NCBI GenBank assembly: GCA_048268845.1
Contig: JBLWUQ010000014.1
Location: 16,535-80,534 of the forward strand
Origin: Muriiphilus sp048268845
GTDB lineage: Bacteria > Pseudomonadota > Alphaproteobacteria > Rhodobacterales > Rhodobacteraceae
Length of the DNA: 64,000 bases
Direction of reading: 5' to 3'
A program made the translations under genes and the position numbers. Within the stretch, counting starts at the first letter, position 1. Each line of letters begins with the position of its first letter. The notes below the pieces were generated by a model. The model was given only the letters and a program-made list of their open reading frames with translations. It was not told the origin of the DNA and searched no databases. This document shows, piece after piece, positions 24,727-32,861 of the stretch.

Positions 24727-25784
24727 GCGGTCAGCGCCTCGGTGATCGCCGCATGGTCCAGCCCGGCCTGCCCGATCACCACCAGCCGGGTGGCGCGCGG
24801 TGCGGTGCCGAAGGGCTGGTCGAAATAGGTATCGACGCGCGGGCCGACCGCTTGCAGCGTCAGGCGCATCGGCTTGCCGGTGACGGCGACAAAGCCCTTG
24901 AGGCGCAGGATGTCGTGGTGACGGATCACGCCCGCGACCTGTCTGGCGAAGGCGGCAGGATCGGTGATCTCGCCACGTTCGACCACGAAAGTCTCGAAGT
25001 CGTCGTGGTCGTGGTCGTGGTGATGATCGTCGTCGTGGTCATCATCGTCATCGTCATGGTGGTGATGGTGCAACTCGTCGCGGCCATCCATGTTGGCCTC
25101 GGCCTCGGCGCCCTGGCCCAGAAGCACCTCGATCGGAAGCACCCCCATCGCGGTGCGCACGACCTGAACGCCGGCGCGGGCCTCGCCCGACAGCCGGGCG
25201 ACCAGCGCATCGGCCTCGGCCTCGGTCAGGAGGTCGGTCTTGTTCACCACGATCATGTCGGCGGCGTTGACCTGATCGGCGAACAGCTCCGACAGCGGGG
25301 TTTCATGGTCGAGGTTCTCGTCGGCCTTGCGCTGGGCCTCGACCGCCGCAAGGTTGGCGGCGAAACGGCCCTCGGACACCGCCTTGCCATCGACCACGGT
25401 GACGACGCCATCGACGGTGACGCGGGTCGAGATCTGCGGCCACTGAAAGGCGCGCACCAAGGGCTGCGGCAGCGCCAGCCCCGAGGTTTCGATCACGATA
25501 TGGTCGGGCGCGTCGGGGCGGGCCAGCAGCGCCTCCATCGTCGGGATGAAATCCTCGGCCACGGTGCAGCAGATGCAGCCGTTGGACAACTCGAAGATGT
25601 CGTCCTCCGAACAGGCGTCGTCGCCGCAGCCCTTGAGGATGTCGCCGTCAACCCCAAGGTCGCCGAACTCATTGATGATAAGCGCGATCCGCCTGCCGTT
25701 CGCATTGTCGAGCATGTGGCGGATCAACGTGGTCTTGCCGGCGCCAAGAAAACCGGTAACGACGGTGGCGGGAATTTTCTTCAT
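24723..25784 (-). CDS. cobW: CobW, COG0523 GTPase metallochaperone
   Basis: 353 residues. The GTPase domain has Walker A GFLGAGKTT (11-19), the metal-binding SNGCICCTV (CxCC) and the guanine specificity motif NKTDLL. A striking His/Asp-rich insert of about 26 residues (about 237-262, runs of H and D) precedes the CobW C-terminal domain that begins near FETFVVERGEI. CobW delivers cobalt to the CobNST chelatase; the His-rich stretch is likely metal buffering. The ATG at 25784 has CGGAG upstream. It lies between the CbiM-like gene and a GNAT gene. Confidence 0.95.
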   Translation of the reverse strand: MKKIPATVVTGFLGAGKTTLIRHMLDNANGRRIALIINEFGDLGVDGDILKGCGDDACSEDDIFELSNGCICCTVAEDFIPTMEALLARPDAPDHIVIETSGLALPQPLVRAFQWPQISTRVTVDGVVTVVDGKAVSEGRFAANLAAVEAQRKADENLDHETPLSELFADQVNAADMIVVNKTDLLTEAEADALVARLSGEARAGVQVVRTAMGVLPIEVLLGQGAEAEANMDGRDELHHHHHDDDDDDHDDDHHHDHDHDDFETFVVERGEITDPAAFARQVAGVIRHHDILRLKGFVAVTGKPMRLTLQAVGPRVDTYFDQPFGTAPRATRLVVIGQAGLDHAAITEALTA

Positions 25785-25789
25785 GTCTT

Positions 25790-25833
25790 GCTCCGAAAAC
25801 ACGCAGGCACACCGGAGCCGTCTGGCTCCGGTG
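25790..25833 (-). terminator. Hairpin between CbiM-like gene and cobW (possible attenuator)
   Basis: On the minus strand a perfect 10-bp stem CACCGGAGCC / GGCTCCGGTG (25824-25833 and 25810-25819, loop AGAC) is followed by TGCCTGCGTGTTTTC just before the cobW ribosome site. It could reduce read-through from the CbiM-like gene into cobW or protect mRNA ends. Confidence 0.45.
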
Positions 25834-25858
25834 CGGGTGTTTCTCTGAAAGGTCGGGT

Positions 25859-26524
25859 TCAGCTATAAAGGCGCGCGGTGACGAGTCCGGTCTTTTCCAG
25901 ACCGCGCATCGATTTGGCCGCAGCAAGCACCGCCAGATCAACCAGCGGCTCGATCAGAACCACCAGCATGTAGGCACCGCCGAAGGTCGCGACCGATTGC
26001 CATGCGCCAAAGCCCTGACCGTAGAACGCCCAGAACGCCACCCATGCGACGATCCCGCCCTGATAGGCCACCGAAAGCGCCAGAACCTGGCTGTATTTCA
26101 GATCGACATAGGCGGTGTGCGGCGCGATCACCCGGCGGGCAACCGCCATGAGCGCGAACAGCGGCACCAAGAGCGTCGTCAGGTTGGCGCCAAATTGCGG
26201 CAGGTCGAACGGCGCGAAGAACAGCCCCTGCATCAGAAGCCCGAGCGCGAGGCCGATGGCGGCAGGTGCTGCCCCCAGCATCAGAAACAGCGTCGAGCCG
26301 AGGATCAGGTGCACTTCCGACACGCCCACGGGCGGGTGCGGCAGAAGCTGAAAGAAGGTCAGCACCGCGCCGGTGGCGATCACGCTGCGCGCGGCAAGCG
26401 AAGCGGCGCCCGAGGTTTTCAGCGTCTGCCAGGCAAGCTTGGCGCCATACAGGGCTGCGGTTGCGCCGGTGCCATAGGCCAGAATCATCTTGGCGCCGTC
26501 AATGAGGCCGGGATTGATATGCAT
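25859..26524 (-). CDS. CbiM-like cobalt transport component
   Basis: 221 residues with about six or seven membrane helices. It begins MHINPGLIDG; in CbiM/NikM the N-terminal Met1 and His2 together with a mid-protein histidine ligate the metal. Here His72 in GVSEVHLILGS fits that position. It therefore looks like the substrate-specific membrane component of an ECF-type cobalt transporter, but no CbiN, CbiQ or CbiO gene is adjacent. AAGGAG precedes the ATG. The 5' leader is a cobalamin riboswitch, which supports a role in cobalt supply for cobalamin synthesis. cobW follows 74 bases downstream. Confidence 0.82.
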   Translation of the reverse strand: MHINPGLIDGAKMILAYGTGATAALYGAKLAWQTLKTSGAASLAARSVIATGAVLTFFQLLPHPPVGVSEVHLILGSTLFLMLGAAPAAIGLALGLLMQGLFFAPFDLPQFGANLTTLLVPLFALMAVARRVIAPHTAYVDLKYSQVLALSVAYQGGIVAWVAFWAFYGQGFGAWQSVATFGGAYMLVVLIEPLVDLAVLAAAKSMRGLEKTGLVTARLYS

Positions 26525-26564
26525 GTTCAGTCTCCTTTGCCCGTCTCCCCGACGGGTGGGTTGA

Positions 26565-26768
26565 TATGCGCATGGCAGGTCTCCTGGCTTGCGGGTCAAA
26601 GCGTGGCGCCGCCTTCCCGGGGTTCGCCCGAAGGCTGTCCCCAGTGGCATCCGGCGCACGCTCGCCGCGTACAGTCGCGGGGGCGGCTGCGGTTGAAGGC
26701 CCCGGATTGGGTCACCCTTCCGCATTCCCTATTCTCCCAAGGCGCTTTGCGCCCCGAACGGGAACCAT
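26565..26768 (-). promoter_or_regulatory. Cobalamin (B12) riboswitch
   Basis: Read on the minus strand, the leader contains in order GGGAATGCGG, AATCCGGGGCC, the core CCCCCGCGACTGTACGCGG, GCCACTGGGGACAGCC, GGGAAGGCGGCG and the B12 box AGCCAGGAGACCTGCC (26574-26589). These are the diagnostic conserved elements of the adenosylcobalamin aptamer. Ends are approximate. A 6-bp hairpin (26540-26556) lies between the aptamer and the Shine-Dalgarno of the CbiM-like gene and is a plausible expression platform. High cobalamin should repress the downstream cobalt genes. Confidence 0.95.
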
Positions 26769-26871
26769 GCCTGTCCCTTGTGGCGCGGCGACCGCCGCAA
26801 GGTCAAGCGCGATTGCGCCGGGTGGCGGGCCGAAACCGACAGCGCGGCGCGGCGCAATGGCAGGGGTGGCG

Positions 26872-26883
26872 ACAATATATTGT
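26872..26883. promoter_or_regulatory. AT-rich palindrome upstream of smc
   Basis: ACAATATATTGT is a perfect 12-bp palindrome inside otherwise very GC-rich sequence. It lies 105 bases before the smc start and about 105 bases beyond the riboswitch 5' end. It may be a promoter -10 region or an operator serving smc, the riboswitch transcript, or both. Confidence 0.35.
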
Positions 26884-26987
26884 GGACAACCCGCCGCACT
26901 GGCCCAGATCGTGGGGCAGGCGCGTTGACTCGGGGCGGCGGCACCGGGACAATGCCGGTTCAGAGGAATCATACCGAGGGTGGCCGT

Positions 26988-29900
26988 TTGCGGTTCGCGC
27001 GTCTCAGACTCAATGGCTTCAAGAGCTTCGTCGACCCGACCGATCTGGTGATCGCGGACGGGCTGACCGGCGTTGTCGGGCCGAACGGCTGCGGCAAGTC
27101 GAACCTGCTCGAGGCGCTGCGCTGGGTGATGGGCGAGAACCGCGCCTCCGCCATGCGCGGCGGCGGCATGGAAGACGTGATCTTCGCCGGGGCCGCGACC
27201 CGTCCGGCACGCAATTTCGCCGAAGTGGCGCTGTCGATCGACAATTCCGAACGCCTCGCACCCGCCGGCTTCAACGATTCCGACATCCTCGACATCGTGC
27301 GCCGGATCACCCGCGACGCGGGCTCGGCCTACAAGGTCAACGGCAAGGAAGTGCGCGCCCGCGACGTGCAGATGCTGTTCGCGGATGCCTCGACCGGCGC
27401 ACATTCGCCGGCGCTGGTGCGGCAGGGGCAAATCTCGGAGCTCATCAACGCCAAGCCCAAGGCGCGGCGGCGCATCCTCGAGGAAGCCGCCGGGATCTCC
27501 GGCCTCTATCAGCGCCGCCACGAGGCCGAGTTGAAGCTCAACGGCACCGAGGCCAACCTGACCCGCGTTGACGACGTGATCGAAGGACTTGCCGCGCAGC
27601 TTGCCCAACTGGCGCGACAGGCGCGGCAGGCCGCGCGCTACCGCGAGATCTCGGCGCAGTTGCGCAAGTCCGAGGGGCTTTTGCTCTATCGCCGCTGGAA
27701 AGAGGCCGACGAGGCGCGGGCTGCCGCCGAGGCATCGCTGTCCGAAAAGGTCCGCGCCGCCGGTATGGCCGAGGTGGCGGCACGGACCGCCGCCAAGGCC
27801 CGGCAGGCCGCCGAGGACAAGCTGCCGCCCCTGCGCGAGGAAGAAGCCATCGCCGCGGCGGTTCTGCAACGGCTTCAGGTCAGCCGCGACCAGCTCGCCG
27901 ATCAGGAGGCACAGGCACAGGGCCGCATCGACACGCTCAGGGCGCGGATCGACCAGCTTGCGCGCGACATGGAGCGCGAGGAGGCGTTGAACCGCGACGC
28001 GGGCGATACGATCCAGCGTCTCGAATGGGAAAGTCAGGGGCTTGCCAAGGCGAGCGTCGGCCATGACGAGCGCCTTGCCGCCGCCGCCGAGGCCGCGCGT
28101 GACGCGGGCCGGGTGCTGAGCGAGCGTGAAGAGGCGCTGTCGCAACTGACCGAGGACGTCGCCCGTCTGGCCGCGCGGCATCAATCAGCGCAACGCCTGC
28201 TCGACGACAACGCCAGGACGCTGGCGAAAAGCGAGGCCGAGGCCGACCGCGCCCGCACCGCGATGGCCGAGGCCGACCGCGCCCTGAAGACCGCCAGTGC
28301 CGCGCTGGCCGAGGCCGAGGCCGCGCAGACCGCCGCAGCCGCGCGTGCCGAAGCCGCCGAGGCGGCGTTGGTGGCCGCCGACGACGCCCGCGCCGAGGCG
28401 CAGACCCGCGAAGCCCATGCGCGCGGCGAACGCAGCGAGGCCGAGGGCGAAGCCAACGCGCTGCGCGCCGAGGTGATGGCGCTGGCCCGGCTGCTCGAAC
28501 GTGACACGCAGGAGGGCGGGCAGGTGCTCGACCTCGTTCGCGTCGCGCCGGGCTATGAAAAGGCGCTGGGGGCCGCGCTGGCCGACGACCTGCGCGCGCC
28601 TTCGGTGACGGACGAGGCGCGCTCCGGCTGGGTCGCGCTGCCCGGCTATGCCGATCCGCAGCGCCTGCCCGATGGCGTCACGGCGCTTTCGGGTCACGTC
28701 ACCGTGCCCGACGTGCTGGCGCGGCGCATCACGCAGGTCGGGCTGGTCGATGCATCAGACGGCGCGCGGCTGCAACCGATGCTGAAACCCGGCCAGCGGC
28801 TGGTCAGCGCCGAGGGTGATCTGTGGCGCTGGGACGGGTTCCGCGCCGGAGCCGAAGATGCGCCCTCGACCGCCGCGCTGCGGCTGCAACAATTGAACCG
28901 GCTCGAAAACCTCAAGCGCGACCTCGAAGGCGCGCAGGCCCGCGCCGATGGCACGATGCATGCCCATGAGACGCTGCGCGAGGCCCTGACGCAGGCCACC
29001 GAAGCCGACCGCGCCGCCCGCGATGCAAGGCGCGAGGCCGACCGCGCCGTGACCGAGGCCAACCGCGCCCAGTCCAAGGCCGAGGCCGACCGCAACATCG
29101 CTGAAGGCAAGCTCGAAAGCCTTGGCCTCGCCGTCGCCCGCCATGACGAAGAGGCGTTGGGCGCGCGGGTGCGGCTGCGCGAGGCCGAGGCGGCGGCGAA
29201 GGATCTGGGCGATCTGGCGACCGCGCGCGCCGAGGTCGAGGACGTGAAAACCACCGTCGAGGCGTCACGGGTGACGATGATGACGCGCCGCTCGGCCCAT
29301 GACGAAGTGAAGCGCGAGGGCGAGGCGCGAGTAAAGCGGTCGCAAGAGGTGACCAAGGAAATCTCCGGCTGGCGGCATCGGCTCGAAACAGCGGGCAAGC
29401 GGATCGCCGAACTGGCCGAACGCAAGCAGACATCCGAGGCCGAGCTGAAAGAGGCCACCGCCGCCCCCGCCGAACTGGCCGCGAAACGCGCGGAACTGGC
29501 TTCGGCCATTGCCGACGCCGAGGCACGCCGGGCGCAGGCGGCGGATGCGCTGAGCACCGCCGAAACGGCGCTGCGCACCGCGACCGGCGATGAGCGCGAC
29601 GCCGAACGGCTGGCGGGCGAAGCCCGCGAGGCCCGCGCCCGCGCCGAGGCCCGCGCCGACGCCGCCCGCGAAACCGTCGCCTATGCCGCCGAGCGGATCA
29701 CCGAGGATCAGGAAACCACGCCTGCGGGATTGCTCGAGGATCTCGGTGACGACCCGGAAGAGATGCCGACCTCCGAGCATATCGAACATGACGTGAACCG
29801 CCTGAAACGCCAGCGCGAGGCGCTGGGCGCGGTCAACCTGCGCGCCGAGGAAGACGCCCGCGAGGTGCAGGTCGAGCATGACACTCTGGTAAAGGAAAAG

Positions 29901-30443
29901 ACTGACCTCGAAGAGGCGGTCCGCAAGCTGCGCGCCGGCATCGCCAGCCTGAACCGCGAAGGTCGCGAGCGGCTTCTGACCGCGTTCGAGCAGGTCAATG
30001 CCAGTTTCGGGCTGCTGTTCGCCCATCTTTTCGGCGGCGGCGAGGCCAGCCTCGTGCTGGTCGAAAGCGACGATCCGCTCGAGGCCGGGCTTGAGATCAT
30101 GTGCCAGCCGCCGGGCAAGAAGCTGTCGACGCTGAGCCTTCTGTCGGGCGGAGAACAGACGCTGACGGCGCTGGCCCTGATCTTCGCGGTGTTCCTCGCC
30201 AACCCGGCGCCGATCTGCGTGCTCGACGAGGTCGACGCGCCGCTGGACGACGCCAACGTCACCCGGTTCTGCGACCTGCTCGACGAGATGTGCCGGCGCA
30301 CCGACACCCGGTTCCTGATCATCACCCACCACGCCGTGACGATGAGCCGGATGGACCGGCTGTTCGGCGTGACGATGGGCGAACAGGGCGTCAGCCAGTT
30401 GGTCAGCGTCGACCTGAAAAAGGCCGAAGCGCTGGTGGCTTGA
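26988..30443 (+). CDS. smc: Chromosome segregation protein SMC
   Basis: 1151 residues. The N-terminal ATPase half has RLNGFKSFVDPTDL and the Walker A VGPNGCGKSNLLEAL. Two long Ala/Glu/Arg-rich coiled coils flank a hinge domain at about 500-640. The C-terminal half has the ABC signature TLSLLSGGEQTLTALAL and Walker B ICVLDEVDAPLDDAN. SMC forms the ring that compacts and resolves sister chromosomes with ScpA/ScpB. A TTG at 26988 behind GAGGG gives the standard N-terminus (M)RFARLRLNGF; an ATG at 26952 would add 12 unconserved residues. A 14-bp repeat covers its last codons. Confidence 0.95.
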   Translation: MRFARLRLNGFKSFVDPTDLVIADGLTGVVGPNGCGKSNLLEALRWVMGENRASAMRGGGMEDVIFAGAATRPARNFAEVALSIDNSERLAPAGFNDSDILDIVRRITRDAGSAYKVNGKEVRARDVQMLFADASTGAHSPALVRQGQISELINAKPKARRRILEEAAGISGLYQRRHEAELKLNGTEANLTRVDDVIEGLAAQLAQLARQARQAARYREISAQLRKSEGLLLYRRWKEADEARAAAEASLSEKVRAAGMAEVAARTAAKARQAAEDKLPPLREEEAIAAAVLQRLQVSRDQLADQEAQAQGRIDTLRARIDQLARDMEREEALNRDAGDTIQRLEWESQGLAKASVGHDERLAAAAEAARDAGRVLSEREEALSQLTEDVARLAARHQSAQRLLDDNARTLAKSEAEADRARTAMAEADRALKTASAALAEAEAAQTAAAARAEAAEAALVAADDARAEAQTREAHARGERSEAEGEANALRAEVMALARLLERDTQEGGQVLDLVRVAPGYEKALGAALADDLRAPSVTDEARSGWVALPGYADPQRLPDGVTALSGHVTVPDVLARRITQVGLVDASDGARLQPMLKPGQRLVSAEGDLWRWDGFRAGAEDAPSTAALRLQQLNRLENLKRDLEGAQARADGTMHAHETLREALTQATEADRAARDARREADRAVTEANRAQSKAEADRNIAEGKLESLGLAVARHDEEALGARVRLREAEAAAKDLGDLATARAEVEDVKTTVEASRVTMMTRRSAHDEVKREGEARVKRSQEVTKEISGWRHRLETAGKRIAELAERKQTSEAELKEATAAPAELAAKRAELASAIADAEARRAQAADALSTAETALRTATGDERDAERLAGEAREARARAEARADAARETVAYAAERITEDQETTPAGLLEDLGDDPEEMPTSEHIEHDVNRLKRQREALGAVNLRAEEDAREVQVEHDTLVKEKTDLEEAVRKLRAGIASLNREGRERLLTAFEQVNASFGLLFAHLFGGGEASLVLVESDDPLEAGLEIMCQPPGKKLSTLSLLSGGEQTLTALALIFAVFLANPAPICVLDEVDAPLDDANVTRFCDLLDEMCRRTDTRFLIITHHAVTMSRMDRLFGVTMGEQGVSQLVSVDLKKAEALVA

Positions 30444-30444
30444 C
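30431..30444 (+). repeat. 14-bp direct repeat, left copy (smc 3' end)
   Basis: GCTGGTGGCTTGAC spans the last codons and the stop of smc. The same 14 bases recur at 31254-31267, in the same orientation, behind the low-GC gene. Confidence 0.85.
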
Positions 30445-30468
30445 AACTGTCACAACGGGAGTACTCGG

Positions 30469-31218
30469 ATGGAAAAAGTCATGATGACCGCTCCGGTTCG
30501 CCTCAGGTTGGTCCTCGCCGACGAATTCAGGATCCTCATCCAAAAAGACAAGACCTTCGATCCGCCGGAGCACGTCGCGAAATTGGTTGAACAGAAACGC
30601 GAGATCGAACGGCGGCGCGATGCAGCCGTCAAATCACTCGCGCTTGGCATGGTCCTGATTTTTCTTTTTGAAAATGGGATTAACATCACTATCCCGTCTG
30701 TTTCGGTTCCGATTCTTGATATCCCAAACCTATTATTGTTTTTGGTGCCTTGGACGATGTTTTCGTTTTTCTTGGTGGTTTGGCAGTTTATCAACGACCA
30801 AGTTTATCGAGCGTTCATAGATCAAGCTGTCAACGAAATTGCCGCATACGGCGTTGTAGACCCGGACGTTTTTTCAGCTGCGTACCAACCGCAGGACTTG
30901 GCGCTAAAGCTGTTCAGAAACCGATCAAACATCTGGGCGCCTGATTCACTTCAACCTGCTTTCGCGGCAAAGGCCATAAACTTGTTGGTGAACGTGACGA
31001 TCTCGTTGGCTTTTCTTGCAGTCATCGTATTTGTCGATGCATTCTTGGCGATCAGGGTGAAAGCAATCTGGGACTATGGGAACGGTGGGATTCTCGCCGC
31101 CTTGTTTGCTGGAGTGCTTCTGATTCTGGCAAATCTGATGCTGATTGTGCTTGTACTTCCAATGCGCTTCATTGTGAGCGATCAGCCCTCCGCCAACGAT
31201 CTGGGCAACGGTGGCTAG
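30469..31218 (+). CDS. Low-GC membrane protein of unknown function
   Basis: 249 residues. A charged N-terminal region (about 1-60, with KLVEQKREIERRRD) is followed by two hydrophobic segments near 62-100, a soluble stretch, and two long membrane helices at about 165-190 and 205-232. No family is recognised. Its base composition is unlike its neighbours: 30661-30720 is about 37% G+C. An ACAACGGGAG ribosome site region precedes the ATG. The gene is framed by a 14-bp direct repeat (30431 and 31254), suggesting acquisition by insertion behind smc. Confidence 0.7.
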   Translation: MEKVMMTAPVRLRLVLADEFRILIQKDKTFDPPEHVAKLVEQKREIERRRDAAVKSLALGMVLIFLFENGINITIPSVSVPILDIPNLLLFLVPWTMFSFFLVVWQFINDQVYRAFIDQAVNEIAAYGVVDPDVFSAAYQPQDLALKLFRNRSNIWAPDSLQPAFAAKAINLLVNVTISLAFLAVIVFVDAFLAIRVKAIWDYGNGGILAALFAGVLLILANLMLIVLVLPMRFIVSDQPSANDLGNGG

Positions 31219-31253
31219 TGTCAACCATTGACCCTTCTCAGGCGTTGGTTATT

Positions 31254-31267
31254 GCTGGTGGCTTGAC
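31254..31267 (+). repeat. 14-bp direct repeat, right copy
   Basis: Exact second copy of GCTGGTGGCTTGAC, 36 bases after the stop of the low-GC gene and 66 bases before the next gene. Confidence 0.85.
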
Positions 31268-31332
31268 CTACATCAGTTGATTGCGGGCGAATTCAGTTTA
31301 ATCATGTCCGGGTAGTCCAAGGGGAGACGAAG

Positions 31333-31806
31333 ATGCGAATTACAGGAACACTGGCCGGTGCCGCACTGGCGACGGTGATCGGCGGCGCGGCGATGGCGGA
31401 CAACGTTCTTGCCTCGGACCCGCAGAGCTTTGTGAATTTCTTCTTTCAGGAGGGAATTCCGGCGCAACTGACCAAGGACGCGGTGGGCGACCCGCTGATC
31501 GAGTTCCGCGAGAACAACGAAACCCGGGCGCTGTTCTTTTATGATTGCACCGACAACACCGATTGCCTGTCGGTGCAGTTCTATGTCGGCTACCAGATGG
31601 ACCCGCCGGTTTCGCTCGAGAAGCTGAACGAATGGAACAGCGGCGAGCGTCGCTTCACCCGCGCCTATTCCGCGGGCGACGGGGCGGTACGGATGGAGAT
31701 GGACGTCGGCACCAGCGCCGACGGCATCAGCTTTCGCGACTTCCACGATCTTGTGGAACTGTGGATCGACCGGGTCGCGGAGTTCGAGGACTTCATCGGC
31801 TGGTGA
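31333..31806 (+). CDS. YbjN domain-containing exported protein
   Basis: 157 residues. A signal peptide MRITGTLAGAALATVIGGAAMA is followed by a YbjN-like domain (SVQFYVGYQMDPPVSLEKLN, EWNSGERRFTRAYS, VRMEMDVGTS). YbjN proteins are type-III-secretion-chaperone-like folds of unclear role; exported versions are frequent in Rhodobacterales. Two cysteines in YDCTDNTDCLS may pair in the periplasm. GGGGAGACGAAG precedes the ATG. Its stop abuts the stop of the convergent next gene. Confidence 0.8.
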   Translation: MRITGTLAGAALATVIGGAAMADNVLASDPQSFVNFFFQEGIPAQLTKDAVGDPLIEFRENNETRALFFYDCTDNTDCLSVQFYVGYQMDPPVSLEKLNEWNSGERRFTRAYSAGDGAVRMEMDVGTSADGISFRDFHDLVELWIDRVAEFEDFIGW

Positions 31807-32691
31807 TCACGGCTCCGGCACCGAGGCGTTGACCGCGGCCACGATGGCGGCGGTCACCGCATCGTAAAGCGCCTCCGCGCAGCGGGCGTGGGTGCGCCAG
31901 GTCTTTTGGTCGAACTCGGTCTTCGCCCAAAGCTCCATGTTGTCGAAGATCCACCCCCGTTGCGCGGCATAGAGCAGCCGTCTGGCCGGTTCGGGCAGCG
32001 TGTCGGCCGGGCTTCGCGGCCGCGACAGCGCAAGCGGATCGGCCTCGCCTTCGAGCAGCGCCAGCGCCGAGGTGACCATGACATTCGCCTGTTTCACATC
32101 ATGCGACCAGGCAAACTCGCTCATCTCGGCCAGCGCATGTTTCAACTCGGTCGCGGCGGCCTCGACGCTGCGGCCCAGCGACTGCGGCTTGGCGGCGATG
32201 GCGGTGTAGGTCACTGACCACAGCCGCCGGTCCAGCGCCTCGGGAAACGCCGCCCGCCAGGCCGCGCGCCATCCCAGCGCATTGCCGTCGCCGGTTTCGG
32301 TGGTCATCGTCCAGAGAGATCCACCGCCCGCGAACCCCGCCGCGATCCGGTCCGGGATGGTCTCGCCCAGCACCACTTCTTCATCCTGCCGCTCGAACCC
32401 CAGCACCACGCGGGTGGTGCCGGACTGGGCCAGTTGGTCGAGCCAGGCGGGCGGAGTTTCCGCGACCGGCACCAGCACCGGCTTGCCGACCCGGCGCTTG
32501 GTCGCCGCCTCGAAACTGATCGCGCCACAGCGCGCAAACGCCCGCTGCGTGGCGAACCAGCGCATCGGGTCGCCCGGATGGGCCAGCCGGTGATTGGCGG
32601 AAATCACCAGGGCTGCAAGTTGTGCGACTTCTCCGTCCAAACCATCCTCGCGCGCTTCGTCGTCCCTTGGTAGCAGCACTTGACCCGGCAT
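31807..32691 (-). CDS. Conserved-looking hypothetical protein
   Basis: 294 residues, soluble, with no signal peptide or membrane segment. Recognisable features are only compositional: tryptophan-rich patches (LWTMTTETGDGNALGWRAAW, GWIFDNMELWAKTEF) and a His/Cys pair RTHARCAEALYD near the C-terminus. I do not recognise a family. Codon use and GC content match the surrounding genes, and the frame is open throughout, so it is taken as real. It is monocistronic, convergent with the YbjN gene. A perfect TTTGAGTCAAA palindrome lies nine bases upstream of its ATG. Confidence 0.65.
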   Translation of the reverse strand: MPGQVLLPRDDEAREDGLDGEVAQLAALVISANHRLAHPGDPMRWFATQRAFARCGAISFEAATKRRVGKPVLVPVAETPPAWLDQLAQSGTTRVVLGFERQDEEVVLGETIPDRIAAGFAGGGSLWTMTTETGDGNALGWRAAWRAAFPEALDRRLWSVTYTAIAAKPQSLGRSVEAAATELKHALAEMSEFAWSHDVKQANVMVTSALALLEGEADPLALSRPRSPADTLPEPARRLLYAAQRGWIFDNMELWAKTEFDQKTWRTHARCAEALYDAVTAAIVAAVNASVPEP

Positions 32692-32699
32692 TCATCAAG

Positions 32700-32710
32700 T
32701 TTGAGTCAAA
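32700..32710. promoter_or_regulatory. 11-bp palindrome TTTGAGTCAAA
   Basis: Perfect palindrome around a central G, between the ATG at 32691 (minus) and the small ORF at 32754 (plus). A good operator candidate for one or both; regulator unknown. Confidence 0.35.
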
Positions 32711-32753
32711 TCACCCCTGTCGCGACACTTCGCGGCGAAAGGAGGTGAGAACT

Positions 32754-32843
32754 CTGAACGAAGATCACTTTCGAAAATGGATGGTGGCAATCGCTGCGGC
32801 AACGCTCGTGGTTACAATCATCCGGCTCTGGAAAGGCTTGTAA
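32754..32843 (+). CDS. Tiny single-span membrane protein, probable CTG start
   Basis: 29 residues: (M)NEDHFRKWMVAIAAATLVV then TIIRLWKGL, a short polar N-terminus, one ~16-residue hydrophobic helix and a basic end. The sequence AAAGGAGGTGA at 32738-32748 is a near-perfect anti-16S match and ends five bases before the CTG at 32754, the only plausible initiator at that spacing. The in-frame GTG at 32745 lies inside the ribosome site, and the ATG at 32781 would cut into the helix. A strong hairpin follows 18 bases after the stop. Not homologous to anything I can name. Confidence 0.5.
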   Translation: MNEDHFRKWMVAIAAATLVVTIIRLWKGL

Positions 32844-32861
32844 CACGGCCCTGAAAGAGAA

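Noticed and set aside
25000..25075. Repeat-like GTCGTCGTGGTCATCATC stretch as a tandem repeat element
   Set aside because: It encodes the His/Asp run of CobW and has no regular unit outside the codon pattern.
24926..25210. Poly-His, poly-Thr and poly-Val stretches in frames over cobW
   Set aside because: They are other-frame translations of the His/Asp-rich insert of CobW, not separate proteins.
26712..28184. 490-codon minus-strand ORF over smc
   Set aside because: Shadow of the SMC coiled-coil coding region and of the riboswitch leader.
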